This document shows positions 21,959 to 29,632 of a stretch of DNA of 64,000 bases, one piece after another. How positions within the stretch are numbered: the first letter of the stretch is position 1; every line of letters begins with the position of its first letter. Origin of the DNA: Serratia marcescens (GTDB lineage: Bacteria; Pseudomonadota; Gammaproteobacteria; Enterobacterales; Enterobacteriaceae); the NCBI GenBank assembly GCA_015548865.1, contig JADMXW010000005.1, positions 186,001 to 250,000 of the forward strand. The letters are read 5' to 3'. Made by a program: the position numbers and the translations under genes. Under the pieces are notes generated by a model. The model was not told the origin of the DNA, did not search any database, and was given only the letters and a program-made list of their open reading frames with translations.

Positions 21959-22017
21959 AGAACCCCAATATAATTAATATTCATGCAACAACAGAGAAAA
22001 CGAAGTATACATTCATA

Positions 22018-22863
22018 TCAAAATGAAATTTGGTAATAGGGTTTATTGTCTTTAAAAGTAAAAGAATATTTATTATCTTCATGGGTTGAGGACTCAATAT
22101 TTTCTTCTATTTTATTACTCTCAGGAAACAATAAATAATCTTCAAATAAGTATTCATCAAAATCCATGCTAAAATCATTATTTTTAGAAATGTCTTTTGC
22201 TTCCATGAATTCTTTTTTCATGTTAGTTGGAATCCCTTGAAATGCGTTCCCATGTTTATTTAATGGATTATAAATAGGGCCACCTTTATATTTCACCGTG
22301 TTATTCACGCCACGCAGTTCATCTGCAAGACTCTTGATGAAACCGGGTTGCGTTGGCATTGCACTTCTGGGGATTCCTTGAAAGCTATTTCCGTGTTTGT
22401 TCAATGGATTATAAATATCTCCCCCCTGATATTTCACCGCATTGTTTACACCACGTTGCTCATCAGTGAGACTCCTGATGAAACCAGGCCGTGTTGTTGT
22501 TGCACTTCTATGGATTCCCTGAAATGGATTGCCCTGTTTGTTCAGAGGATTATAAACGGATCCACCTTGATACTTTACTGAAGTATCAATACCTCTGCGC
22601 TCATCAGAAAGGCTTCTGATATAACCTGGTTTCATTGGCATAGCCATCTTTGGCATCCCTAAAAAAAGAGAACCCTGTTTGTTGAGTATCATGGTACTTT
22701 TTTCTTTTACACTCCCTGTTTTTAAAAGGCTTTGGGTGTTATCAACAGAATATAAATTCTTTACTAATAGTGTCGATTTATTAACCCCGTTTCCATTGCC
22801 AACATTGATTTGTGGTGAAATTAAAACATAACCATCAACTTTCCTTAAAATACCTGTAGTCAT
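22018..22863 (-). CDS. Orphan protein with 47-residue tandem repeats and acidic-hydrophobic tail
   Basis: 281 aa, not recognised. Units begin at residues 61, 108 and 155, with a partial unit at 202. Each follows N-K-[QH]-G-x-x-F-x-G, then P-G-[FY]-I-[RK]-S-L-x-D-E-x-R-G-[IV], then V-K-Y-[QK]-G-G and Y-N-P-L. After the repeats a short basic stretch leads to an acidic, aromatic-rich tail (SMDFDEYLFEDYLLFPES, about 232-249). There is no signal peptide or membrane segment. AAGGATAAATAA before the ATG supplies the ribosome-binding site. The low GC and the adjacent effector-like gene suggest it belongs to the same acquired set. The acidic tail recalls transcription-activating or protein-docking segments, but that is speculation. 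Confidence 0.6.
   Translation of the reverse strand: MTTGILRKVDGYVLISPQINVGNGNGVNKSTLLVKNLYSVDNTQSLLKTGSVKEKSTMILNKQGSLFLGMPKMAMPMKPGYIRSLSDERRGIDTSVKYQGGSVYNPLNKQGNPFQGIHRSATTTRPGFIRSLTDEQRGVNNAVKYQGGDIYNPLNKHGNSFQGIPRSAMPTQPGFIKSLADELRGVNNTVKYKGGPIYNPLNKHGNAFQGIPTNMKKEFMEAKDISKNNDFSMDFDEYLFEDYLLFPESNKIEENIESSTHEDNKYSFTFKDNKPYYQISF
22261..22683 (-). repeat. Three 141-bp coding repeats
   Basis: In-frame units of 47 codons encode residues 61-107, 108-154 and 155-201. The second and third units are the most alike. Confidence 0.88.
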
Positions 22864-23545
22864 TTATTTATCCTTAACATTTCAACATTAAAATAAAAAA
22901 CAAATCATAATTAAAGATAATGTGTTTTTTTTCTTAAATTAACTATTAATAATCGGCTTTTCACAAGCTGGTTGGAAACCTCAGGTACAAAACCCACGCG
23001 CCTACAAGGTTGTTTAGGTGATTGATTTTGTTGATAAATAATCCACAATCAAGTTTTTTTCACATACATAGACCTCTTGAAGGTAATGCTATGCGATGGT
23101 TCGAATGACGAGTATGGCCGACGTGATCTATCACGAACGTAAACTTTTTCACTGGCATTTAACCGGAGACAATGGTTTTACAAAAACCGATATTTAATTC
23201 CAAAAAATAGACACCATAAAAATATTAACAGTATCTTATGCTAATTTTTTATTTTTACATATCATTTAAAAATAGAAAAAGCGATTTATGTCGCACAAAA
23301 AACGAAACTTGAGGCCATGACGCTAATGTGAGTGCACCGGACGGGGCTTTGAACATCAGGTTAGATACCTCAAAAGCTATTGGAGGAGAAGGAAACAATC
23401 TCGAATCATTGTTTGCCGCTCACTATTCAGTCCGTTTGGTCAATAATAGCGCACAGAAACCGGAGCGTAAACGGAATACGTGAAGGTTTCAAACACAACC
23501 CGGAGCAAAAATAGCAAGAAAAATAGCCTGGATAAGCCATAAAAT

Positions 23546-23570
23546 AGGGAGCGTAAAATATAACGCTCCC
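23546..23570 (-). terminator. Stem-loop downstream of the DUF799 lipoprotein gene
   Basis: Its arms GGGAGCGT and ACGCTCCC form an 8-bp stem around a loop of about 8 bases, with a T-rich stretch after it on the minus strand. Confidence 0.6.
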
Positions 23571-23576
23571 TAATGA

Positions 23577-23637
23577 TATCCCCTAAATAATTCGGTTTGC
23601 AGTAAGGCTGCATGCAACTTAAAGTATTACGAGTATA
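23577..23637 (+). repeat. YPAL-like palindromic repeat, internally deleted copy
   Basis: The left end TATCCCCTAAATAATTCGG and right end CATGCAACTTAAAGTATTAC then GAGTATA match the two ends of the longer repeat at 34627-34716, with the middle missing. The last 27 bases match that copy at about 20 positions. Confidence 0.7.
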
Positions 23638-23662
23638 GATTACGTATTAGATGGGGTATAAC

Positions 23663-24319
23663 TTACAGACCATCTTTGCCGTATTGCAGAGAACGTGGAC
23701 CATAAAGCACGCCGCGAGGCGTGCCCGCAGAGAGCAGGCGCACGCTGGTGATACCAGCAATATCATGCCCTTTGTCAGACACCGTGCTGGCGATCTGCTC
23801 AATGGCCGCCTGCACAAGCGCACCAAGAATGCCATTAGAGTTGGACTGTTGCTCGCTGCTCGAGGCGGTAGCAACACCATTCCAAATCTGTTTACCGGTT
23901 TTCAAATCCACCAGCTTTGCTTCCGCCGTTACACGGGTTTCACTGCTGAGTACCATGTATTTAGAGCCGTAATCTTTGACATCCAAATAGAGCACCGCAT
24001 CAGCGCCGAAAATCTGGCGTAGCTTATCGATGCTAACAGCATGAATGTCCTGCGCCGTCGTCATCCCGTTTTGTTTGAAGGTTTCATCCACCACCGCCAC
24101 TGGTAGCACATAATATCCTGCTTCCGCCAGCGGATAGGTCACCTGGGTCAACATACTAGGGCCCGCTTTGATATCCGGGGAGTGATTGAGCGGTGGCAAA
24201 ACGAGAATAGATTTCGGTCGGCTTTGCTTAAATGCGGTGTAATCATAAGGTGTCGGCTTGGCACAACCGGTCAAGAGCAAAGCGAATGCCAGCCCGAGAA
24301 ATCCCAACAGACGGTTCAT
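23663..24319 (-). CDS. DUF799 (GNA1162-like) lipoprotein
   Basis: 218 aa with a lipoprotein signal peptide and lipobox LLTGC (Cys19). The mature domain has the DUF799 pattern: SILVLPPLNHSPD, then YYVLPVAVVDETF and DAVLYLDVKDYG. GNA1162 of Neisseria is the reference protein and resembles a periplasmic binding fold related to the TolB N-terminal domain. It is the third gene of a CsgG-like, DUF4810, DUF799 operon and overlaps the upstream gene by four bases (ATGA). The three probably act together in the outer membrane; the cargo is unknown. Confidence 0.88.
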   Translation of the reverse strand: MNRLLGFLGLAFALLLTGCAKPTPYDYTAFKQSRPKSILVLPPLNHSPDIKAGPSMLTQVTYPLAEAGYYVLPVAVVDETFKQNGMTTAQDIHAVSIDKLRQIFGADAVLYLDVKDYGSKYMVLSSETRVTAEAKLVDLKTGKQIWNGVATASSSEQQSNSNGILGALVQAAIEQIASTVSDKGHDIAGITSVRLLSAGTPRGVLYGPRSLQYGKDGL

Positions 24320-24675
24320 TTGACTGCTCCTTTGTTTTTGCTCAACAGAAAATCCATGTACGGTGCAGATTCTGGAAATTGCGCTTTTTCCGTTTCAAAC
24401 TGTTGACGGGCTTCCGCGCCCCGTCCGGTATTGGCGTAGAGTAGACCGAGCTGAGCGTGCAATCCGGGTGGAACCGGTTTATTTTTCGCTTTGGCCTTTT
24501 CAAGTGCAAGATTCAGCGCTGTGATCTGTTCTTCAGGGCTGGTCTTGTCCTGTTGATAATATTGATACAACGTAGGTTGATAGTTATCCCAGCTATAAAT
24601 CGTTTTGGGTTCAGAGGCACAACCTGCTAACACTGCTGCGGCCAGCAGCAGTGCGCCTTTCTTTCCATAAGACAT
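24316..24675 (-). CDS. DUF4810 lipoprotein
   Basis: 119 aa from the ATG at 24675; a TTG three codons upstream is the alternative and lies nearer to an AGGGA. The lipobox is VLAGC. The mature part begins with YSWDNYQPTLYQYY, typical of DUF4810, and contains a TPR-like helical pair (LHAQLGLLYANTGRGAEARQ). It is the middle gene of the lipoprotein operon and shares ATGA with the DUF799 gene. In Neisseria the equivalent trio NMB1124-1126 has the same order. It is likely a partner or assembly factor for the CsgG-like pore. Confidence 0.85.
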   Translation of the reverse strand: MSYGKKGALLLAAAVLAGCASEPKTIYSWDNYQPTLYQYYQQDKTSPEEQITALNLALEKAKAKNKPVPPGLHAQLGLLYANTGRGAEARQQFETEKAQFPESAPYMDFLLSKNKGAVK

Positions 24676-24695
24676 ACGTAGCAATCCCTATGCTG

Positions 24696-25367
24696 TTAGT
24701 TACTCGGGCGCCATGCGCCGCTCTCAATACCTGACACCAGGTTGTTCACTGCTTCTCGAATAGCAAGATCCAACACTTTGCCATTCAGGGTGGAGTCATA
24801 GCTTGCCGTGCCACCAAAGCCGATAATTTCACGGTTAGAGAGCGTGTATTCACCCGCCCCCTGTACCGAGTAAACCACTTCCGACGTTTGCACATTGACC
24901 ACATTCAACGTGGTTTTTGCGTAGGCAACCTGCGTTTTTCCGCGGCCGAGTATGCCCCACAACTGGTGGTCACCCACTTCTTTGCGCCCAAACTCGGTTA
25001 CATCACCCGTGATGACATAGCTCGCACCTTTGAGTTTTTGCTGCTGGCCTTTAATACCGGCTTCTGCCTTGATCTCATCCATATTGGTGCGATCCAGCAC
25101 ATTGAAGCGGCCCGTCTGCTGAAGATGGCTCACCAGAATAGTTTTTGATTGGTTTCCCAAGCGGTCAACGCCATCAGAGAAGATACCGTTCATGTAGTTA
25201 GAACGGTTTTCAAACTTGCCGACAGAAATCGGGCTACGAACGCCCTGATACGCCGTTTGGTAGGAGGTCACTTTAGGTGTCTCAACGCTGCGTGAGGATT
25301 CTGTTGCACATCCACTTAATAATGCTGCGGATACCAATAGAGCACCCAGGGTGGCTTTTTTCTTCAT
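24696..25367 (-). CDS. CsgG/HfaB-family outer-membrane lipoprotein
   Basis: 223 aa from the ATG at 25367 (MKKKATLGALLVSAALLSGC), with AAGGGAT as ribosome-binding site; the frame opens 27 codons earlier without homology. The lipobox is LLSGC. The CsgG domain shows PISVGKFENRSNY, a FNVLDRTNMDEI segment, GASYVITGDVTEF and a late GKVLDLAIREAVNNLV. CsgG oligomerises into an outer-membrane channel that exports curli subunits. No csgA/B/E/F genes are present, and this stand-alone version with DUF4810 and DUF799 partners is a different system whose substrate is not established. Confidence 0.88.
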   Translation of the reverse strand: MKKKATLGALLVSAALLSGCATESSRSVETPKVTSYQTAYQGVRSPISVGKFENRSNYMNGIFSDGVDRLGNQSKTILVSHLQQTGRFNVLDRTNMDEIKAEAGIKGQQQKLKGASYVITGDVTEFGRKEVGDHQLWGILGRGKTQVAYAKTTLNVVNVQTSEVVYSVQGAGEYTLSNREIIGFGGTASYDSTLNGKVLDLAIREAVNNLVSGIESGAWRPSN

Positions 25368-26011
25368 AGACAAATCCCTTATAAATATTCTTTTGTGGTC
25401 TTTACCGACCACTTCAGTAGGAGTTACATAAATCGCTAATAAATTCATAATGTTAAATGTAATTTATTCGCATCACTACAATATGATGAATGTAAAGACC
25501 TGTCACTATCTGTTTCTCTTATTTTTAATAACAAAAAACCCTTAAACCATGATAAAACCAAGGTTATCGTTTATTATTTCGTCATTTCCTGGCACATTAT
25601 GCTGAATAAACAATGTTGTTCTAAGTAAAACATCGTCACGGAACCCACTGAATCAACACACTATTTTATTTTCATTCTGTTCAACGAGCCTTCCCCATTA
25701 ACTCTCTATTTACATGTCCTACATCAAGATTACAGATACGGGGAGACAGTAGGATGAGAGACAGTAAATGGGGGGAAGTTGTATTTTTTCTTGTGTTTTC
25801 TCCTGCGAGTGCGAGACCCGTGCCAACCCCTTCCAAACCGCTTTCTGGGTGACCAGACAAAAAATCGAACGTTAACAATCAGAGAGTAACGCCTCGCCGA
25901 TGATCTTTGCTGATCCGGCGCAGGGAATGTGCGCGGCAAAAAATGCTGCGGGACGTTTGTCGTCACCACTCTGGGTTCTTTTTTATCGGCTAGATGTGTC
26001 AGGGAGAGGTT
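25368..26011. other. Intergenic leader of aegA with possible RNA structure
   Basis: 644 bp between divergent units. The left part is AT-rich (promoter of the CsgG-like operon). From about 25880 to 25975 the GC content rises and AGAGT near 25883 can pair with ACTCT near 25968, enclosing several smaller GC stems (for example CGCCG with CGGCG). It could be a structured 5' leader of aegA. I cannot match it to a riboswitch class. Minus-strand frames here are judged spurious. Confidence 0.4.
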
Positions 26012-28039
26012 ATGAATCGCTTTGTTATTGCTAACGCTCAAGATTGTATGGGCTGTAAAGCCTGTGAAATCGCCTGTGTCATTTCACACAATGACAACCA
26101 GTATCCCGCGAGCGCGGACGCGTTTTTACCCCGCATCAAGGCCTTTAATACGCCAGAATTACGGTCAGCGGTAACCTGCCGCCATTGTGAAGATGCGCCC
26201 TGTGCCAGCGTATGCCCTACGCAGGCACTGGTACGTAAAGACAACAGCATCCAACTGCTAAAAGATAAATGCATCGGCTGTAAAACCTGTGTGCTTGCCT
26301 GCCCGTTTGGCGCAATGTCGATGGTCGCAGAACCAACGAGCCCGACCTCGCTCGCACATAAATGTGACCTATGCATTGATCGCCCAGAAGGTCAGGCGTG
26401 CGTAGCAGCCTGCCCGACACAAGCGCTAACGCTAGTGAGTGAACAGACGTTGGAAGCGAAGCGAAAAGCCAAACAGCAAGCAATGGCACAGCGTTCAGCA
26501 ACCGGTTGGCAGCGTGCCACGCCGGTCATGCCAACCAAAAGTGCCAATCCTCTCAAACGACGTCAAAATTGGCCTCGTGTAGAGGCAAAGAAAAAGCCGA
26601 TTGAGCTACGTAAAACCACGTTTGACGAAATTTATCACGGCTTCTCCGCGGAACAGACGCAAGATCAGGCTAGCCGCTGCCTCTCCTGTGGCAACCACTC
26701 CATATGTGAATGGACGTGCCCGCTGCACAACAGTATTCCTCACTGGATCAGCCTTGCGAAACAGGGTCGCATACTCGAAGCGGTAGAACTTTCGCACCAA
26801 ACCAGCAGCCTGCCTGAGATCTGCGGTCGCGTATGTCCGCAGGATCGGTTGTGCGAAGGTGCTTGCACATTGGGTAAAGAATTTGGTGCAGTGACCGTCG
26901 GCAATATCGAGCGTTACATCACGGACAGCGCCATGGCGATGGGGTGGAAACCGGATATGAGCGGTGTTACGCCCACAGGCAAACGTGCTGCGATCATCGG
27001 TGCCGGGCCCGCTGGTTTAGCCTGTGCAGACGTGCTGGCACGCAATGGTGTAGACGTTACCGTGTTCGATCGTCACCCAGAGATTGGTGGCCTGCTGACC
27101 TTTGGTATTCCTCCCTTCAAGCTGGACAAAAAAGTGCTGATCCATCGCCGCCACCTGTTTAGCGAAATGGGTATTCACTTCCAACTCAATACCGAAGTAG
27201 GGAAAGATATCGCGCTGTCGCAGATTATGGAGGAATACGAAACCCTGTTCCTTGGCGTTGGGACTTACCGTTCTATGAAAGCAGGTCTCGAAAATGAAGA
27301 CGCACCCGGCGTCTACGATGCACTGCCGTTTCTGATCGCCAACACCAAACGGGTTATGGGGTTACCCGATCTGGAAGATGAACCCTATATCTCTATGGAA
27401 GGAAAGCGCGTAGTGGTACTCGGCGGTGGAGACACGGCCATGGACTGCTTGCGAACCTCATTGCGACAGGGAGCGGCATCGGTAACGTGCGCCTATCGTC
27501 GTGATGAATCCAACATGCCGGGTTCGAAAAAAGAGGTGAAGAACTCACGCGAAGAGGGCGCGGAATTTATGTTTAACGTTCAGCCGCAAAAGATTTGTCT
27601 GGATGAACAGGGTAACGTCTGCGGCATTAGCCTGGTCAGAACGGAGATGGGTGAGGCCGATGCCAGCGGTCGCCGTCGGCCCCGCGTGATCCCCGATTCC
27701 GAATTTGTGCAACCCGCCGAAGCCGTCATCACCGCGTTTGGCTTCCAGCCGCACAGCATGCCGTGGCTCGAAGAAGCTAAAGTAAGGCTGGATGATTGGG
27801 GCCACATTAACGCACCCGCACGCGGCAATGGTCGGCGTCCATGCCAAACCAACCATCCGCGTATATTTGCCGGTGGGGATGCCGTGCGCGGCGCTGATTT
27901 GGTGGTAACTGCCATCGCCGATGGGCGCAAGGCTGCCATCAGCATGCTCGAACAAATGGGGTTACAGAGCACGGTAGCGTCTTTACCGGCCGTCTCACTG
28001 GCCTCTCAATTCAACTCGTCGCGCGAGGAGATGCTTTAA
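26012..28039 (+). CDS. aegA: AegA-type Fe-S flavoprotein oxidoreductase
   Basis: 675 aa from the ATG at 26012 (MNRFVIANAQDCMGCKACEI), preceded by GGGAGAGG. The first ~160 residues are a HydN/HycB-like ferredoxin with four Cys clusters (for example CMGCKACEIAC, CRHCEDAPCASVC, CIGCKTCVLAC). The remainder is a GltD-like dehydrogenase: a bridging Cys region (CLSCGNHSICEWTC), an FAD motif GAGPAGLACADVLARNG and an NADPH motif VVLGGGDTAMDC. AegA and its paralogue YgfT have been linked in Escherichia coli to formate-dependent urate breakdown. Its stop codon overlaps the start of a second ferredoxin gene (TAATG), so the two are translationally coupled. Confidence 0.93.
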   Translation: MNRFVIANAQDCMGCKACEIACVISHNDNQYPASADAFLPRIKAFNTPELRSAVTCRHCEDAPCASVCPTQALVRKDNSIQLLKDKCIGCKTCVLACPFGAMSMVAEPTSPTSLAHKCDLCIDRPEGQACVAACPTQALTLVSEQTLEAKRKAKQQAMAQRSATGWQRATPVMPTKSANPLKRRQNWPRVEAKKKPIELRKTTFDEIYHGFSAEQTQDQASRCLSCGNHSICEWTCPLHNSIPHWISLAKQGRILEAVELSHQTSSLPEICGRVCPQDRLCEGACTLGKEFGAVTVGNIERYITDSAMAMGWKPDMSGVTPTGKRAAIIGAGPAGLACADVLARNGVDVTVFDRHPEIGGLLTFGIPPFKLDKKVLIHRRHLFSEMGIHFQLNTEVGKDIALSQIMEEYETLFLGVGTYRSMKAGLENEDAPGVYDALPFLIANTKRVMGLPDLEDEPYISMEGKRVVVLGGGDTAMDCLRTSLRQGAASVTCAYRRDESNMPGSKKEVKNSREEGAEFMFNVQPQKICLDEQGNVCGISLVRTEMGEADASGRRRPRVIPDSEFVQPAEAVITAFGFQPHSMPWLEEAKVRLDDWGHINAPARGNGRRPCQTNHPRIFAGGDAVRGADLVVTAIADGRKAAISMLEQMGLQSTVASLPAVSLASQFNSSREEML

Positions 28040-28557
28040 TGAACGCGTTTGTGATTGCCGATGCCAGTAAATGCATTGGCTGCCGCACCTGTGAAATTGC
28101 CTGTGCCGTCGCCCACGCGAGTGGTGCTGATGCCACTGTCGATAAAACCCGCTTCTTCCCGCGTTTAAAAGTGATCAAAGGTGCGCAAGTCAGTGTGCCG
28201 GTATTATGTCGCCAGTGCGAAAATGCACCTTGTGCCAGCGTCTGCCCGCATGATGCACTGGTGCGTCATCACGACAGTATCCAGGTCATTCAATCTCGAT
28301 GCATTGGTTGCAAAAGTTGCGTCATTGCTTGCCCCTTTGGTGCAATTGATGTGGTGGTTACATCATCGCCAAATGCAGCATCAAAAAGCGAGGTACACAA
28401 GTGCGATCTCTGTGTCGATGTTGCAGCTTCTCCCTCCTGTGTGCGGGTATGTCCAACATCCGCACTGACGTTGGTAAGCAGCAGTGAGTTGCAACAAAGG
28501 AGCTTCAAAAAACAGCAGCAGGCGGCGCGAGATAATGCAGACATCCGTTTGTTATAG
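28039..28557 (+). CDS. HydN/YsaA-like 4Fe-4S ferredoxin
   Basis: 172 aa with the four-cluster arrangement of formate-dehydrogenase-associated electron carriers: CIGCRTCEIAC, CRQCENAPCASVC, CIGCKSCVIAC and a final CDLCVDVAASPSCVRVC. It is a close relative of the N-terminal part of the upstream AegA protein, so the pair looks like a duplicated ferredoxin module. It probably carries electrons to or from AegA or a formate dehydrogenase encoded elsewhere. The start codon shares a base with the aegA stop. Confidence 0.9.
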   Translation: MNAFVIADASKCIGCRTCEIACAVAHASGADATVDKTRFFPRLKVIKGAQVSVPVLCRQCENAPCASVCPHDALVRHHDSIQVIQSRCIGCKSCVIACPFGAIDVVVTSSPNAASKSEVHKCDLCVDVAASPSCVRVCPTSALTLVSSSELQQRSFKKQQQAARDNADIRLL

Positions 28558-28712
28558 CTAAAAATCGCTGACTCTGCTGATAGCGGGTATCACAGGCTTA
28601 TGGGCATTTTTACTTTTGTTCATATAATAGTCTGTTAATATGCGTATGATTTATATTTTATCGGGGCGAATCGGACCACATTCGCTCTCTGGTTATCATC
28701 ACGGAGTGGAGC

Positions 28713-29453
28713 ATGACCTGCCATTTTGTTGGGTGGACCGGCACGGAGGCATTACCCGATCTACAGCGTTTACCCGATGAGCTGATCGCCGCTGCACAGG
28801 AGCTACCTGTCTGGCGGCGTGAACGTTACTTGAAAAGTCGCGCACTACTGGCCGAGATGATGTTCTATTTTTTCGGCTACCCACGATTACCTGCATTAAC
28901 ACTTTCGCCTAACGTGCGTCCTCGTTTTATCGATCCCTGTCTTCCCGATTTCAGCCTGGCGTACGCGGGCAATACTCTGGCAATACTACTGAGTGAAGAA
29001 GGAAAAGTGGGGATTGATATCGAAATTGTTCATTTGCGCCCTGCCTATGTCACATCGAACCACGCACAATCACAAACACCAGCAGAAACCGTTTGGATCA
29101 ACGCCCAGAGCGATCCGCTAGAGGCCGCTACGCAGCTTTACACTATTCGTCAGGCCATCCTGAAGATGACGGAGCCAGAATTAGAGTTCATTAGTGGCAA
29201 TAACCTGCGGCTGCACCCAGCCTCCGGTCGATTACGCTCGATACATTTTCCCTCCCTTGAGGTGATTAGCGACATCGACGGTTATCTGGCTTGGGCCTGT
29301 GCGCGTATTCCAACGATAACTCATTTAGTCACCTGGGTTTATCAGGGAAACGGCGTGATGAGTAAAACCGGTGAGATAATCCAGCAGCAGAGACAATCTC
29401 GCAGTTACATCAAGCTCACTAGCCATGCTTCAGAGAAGATCCCCTCGGTTTGA
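28713..29453 (+). CDS. yieE: YieE-type phosphopantetheinyl transferase
   Basis: 246 aa. The family signature is VGIDIEIVHLRP (Mg-binding Asp and Glu) near residue 92, preceded by the FSLAYAGNTLAILLS strand. The N-terminus has the RRERYLKSRALLAEMM segment of CoA-binding PPTases. It aligns with Escherichia coli YieE, and the neighbours adeP and yieH are also the same as there. Predicted role: transfer of 4'-phosphopantetheine to a carrier protein; the target is unknown. The usual K-E-A-x-x-K motif is replaced by TIRQAILKM, a feature of this subfamily. A GGAG precedes the ATG. Confidence 0.85.
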   Translation: MTCHFVGWTGTEALPDLQRLPDELIAAAQELPVWRRERYLKSRALLAEMMFYFFGYPRLPALTLSPNVRPRFIDPCLPDFSLAYAGNTLAILLSEEGKVGIDIEIVHLRPAYVTSNHAQSQTPAETVWINAQSDPLEAATQLYTIRQAILKMTEPELEFISGNNLRLHPASGRLRSIHFPSLEVISDIDGYLAWACARIPTITHLVTWVYQGNGVMSKTGEIIQQQRQSRSYIKLTSHASEKIPSV

Positions 29454-29456
29454 TAT

Positions 29457-29480
29457 AAAAAAACCCCGCAAGCGGGGCTG
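29457..29480 (-). terminator. Terminator, reads on the minus strand toward yieE
   Basis: Minus-strand AGCCCCGC TT GCGGGG followed by seven Ts. It lies downstream of adeP, with a spacer of about 150 bases, and abuts the 3' end of yieE. Confidence 0.85.
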
Positions 29481-29511
29481 AGGTTGATGCCAAACCTACT
29501 TAAAACTGTCA

Positions 29512-29551
29512 CTCCCGCCTACTTCTTGTCATTCTCTCACAGGCGGGAATC
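29512..29551. repeat. Inverted repeat between yieE and adeP
   Basis: TCCCGCCT (from 29514) and AGGCGGGA (to 29550) are exact inverted arms separated by about 20 bases. It may be a small dispersed repeat or an RNA stem. Confidence 0.55.
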
Positions 29552-29632
29552 TCGTACAGGCTAAACGCGTTCATTCTGACAGAGATCCCCAGCCTACGCC
29601 GAGGACGACGAAGAGGCTGACTGCGCATGCAA

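Larger units (their letters stand above)
22864..23662. other. 800-bp gene-poor region
   Basis: There is no credible ORF on either strand. The left half is AT-rich and must hold the promoter of the repeat-protein gene. The right half (about 23280-23520) has a more ordinary composition and may be decayed coding sequence, but I recognise no family in it. It ends with a stem-loop and a palindromic repeat. Confidence 0.5.

Noticed and set aside
22972-23004. TTGGAAACC ... CCAC-like sequence resembling a hrp box
   Set aside because: The first block is not GGAACC, the spacing is too short and it points away from any gene.
25590-25602. TGGCAC followed by GC, like a sigma-54 promoter for aegA
   Set aside because: The GG-to-GC spacing is about two bases too short and it lies more than 400 bases from the start codon.
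25681-26041. Minus-strand ORFs of 65 and 103 codons upstream of aegA
   Set aside because: Overlapping frames with no domain and no ribosome-binding site, in a region that looks like a leader.
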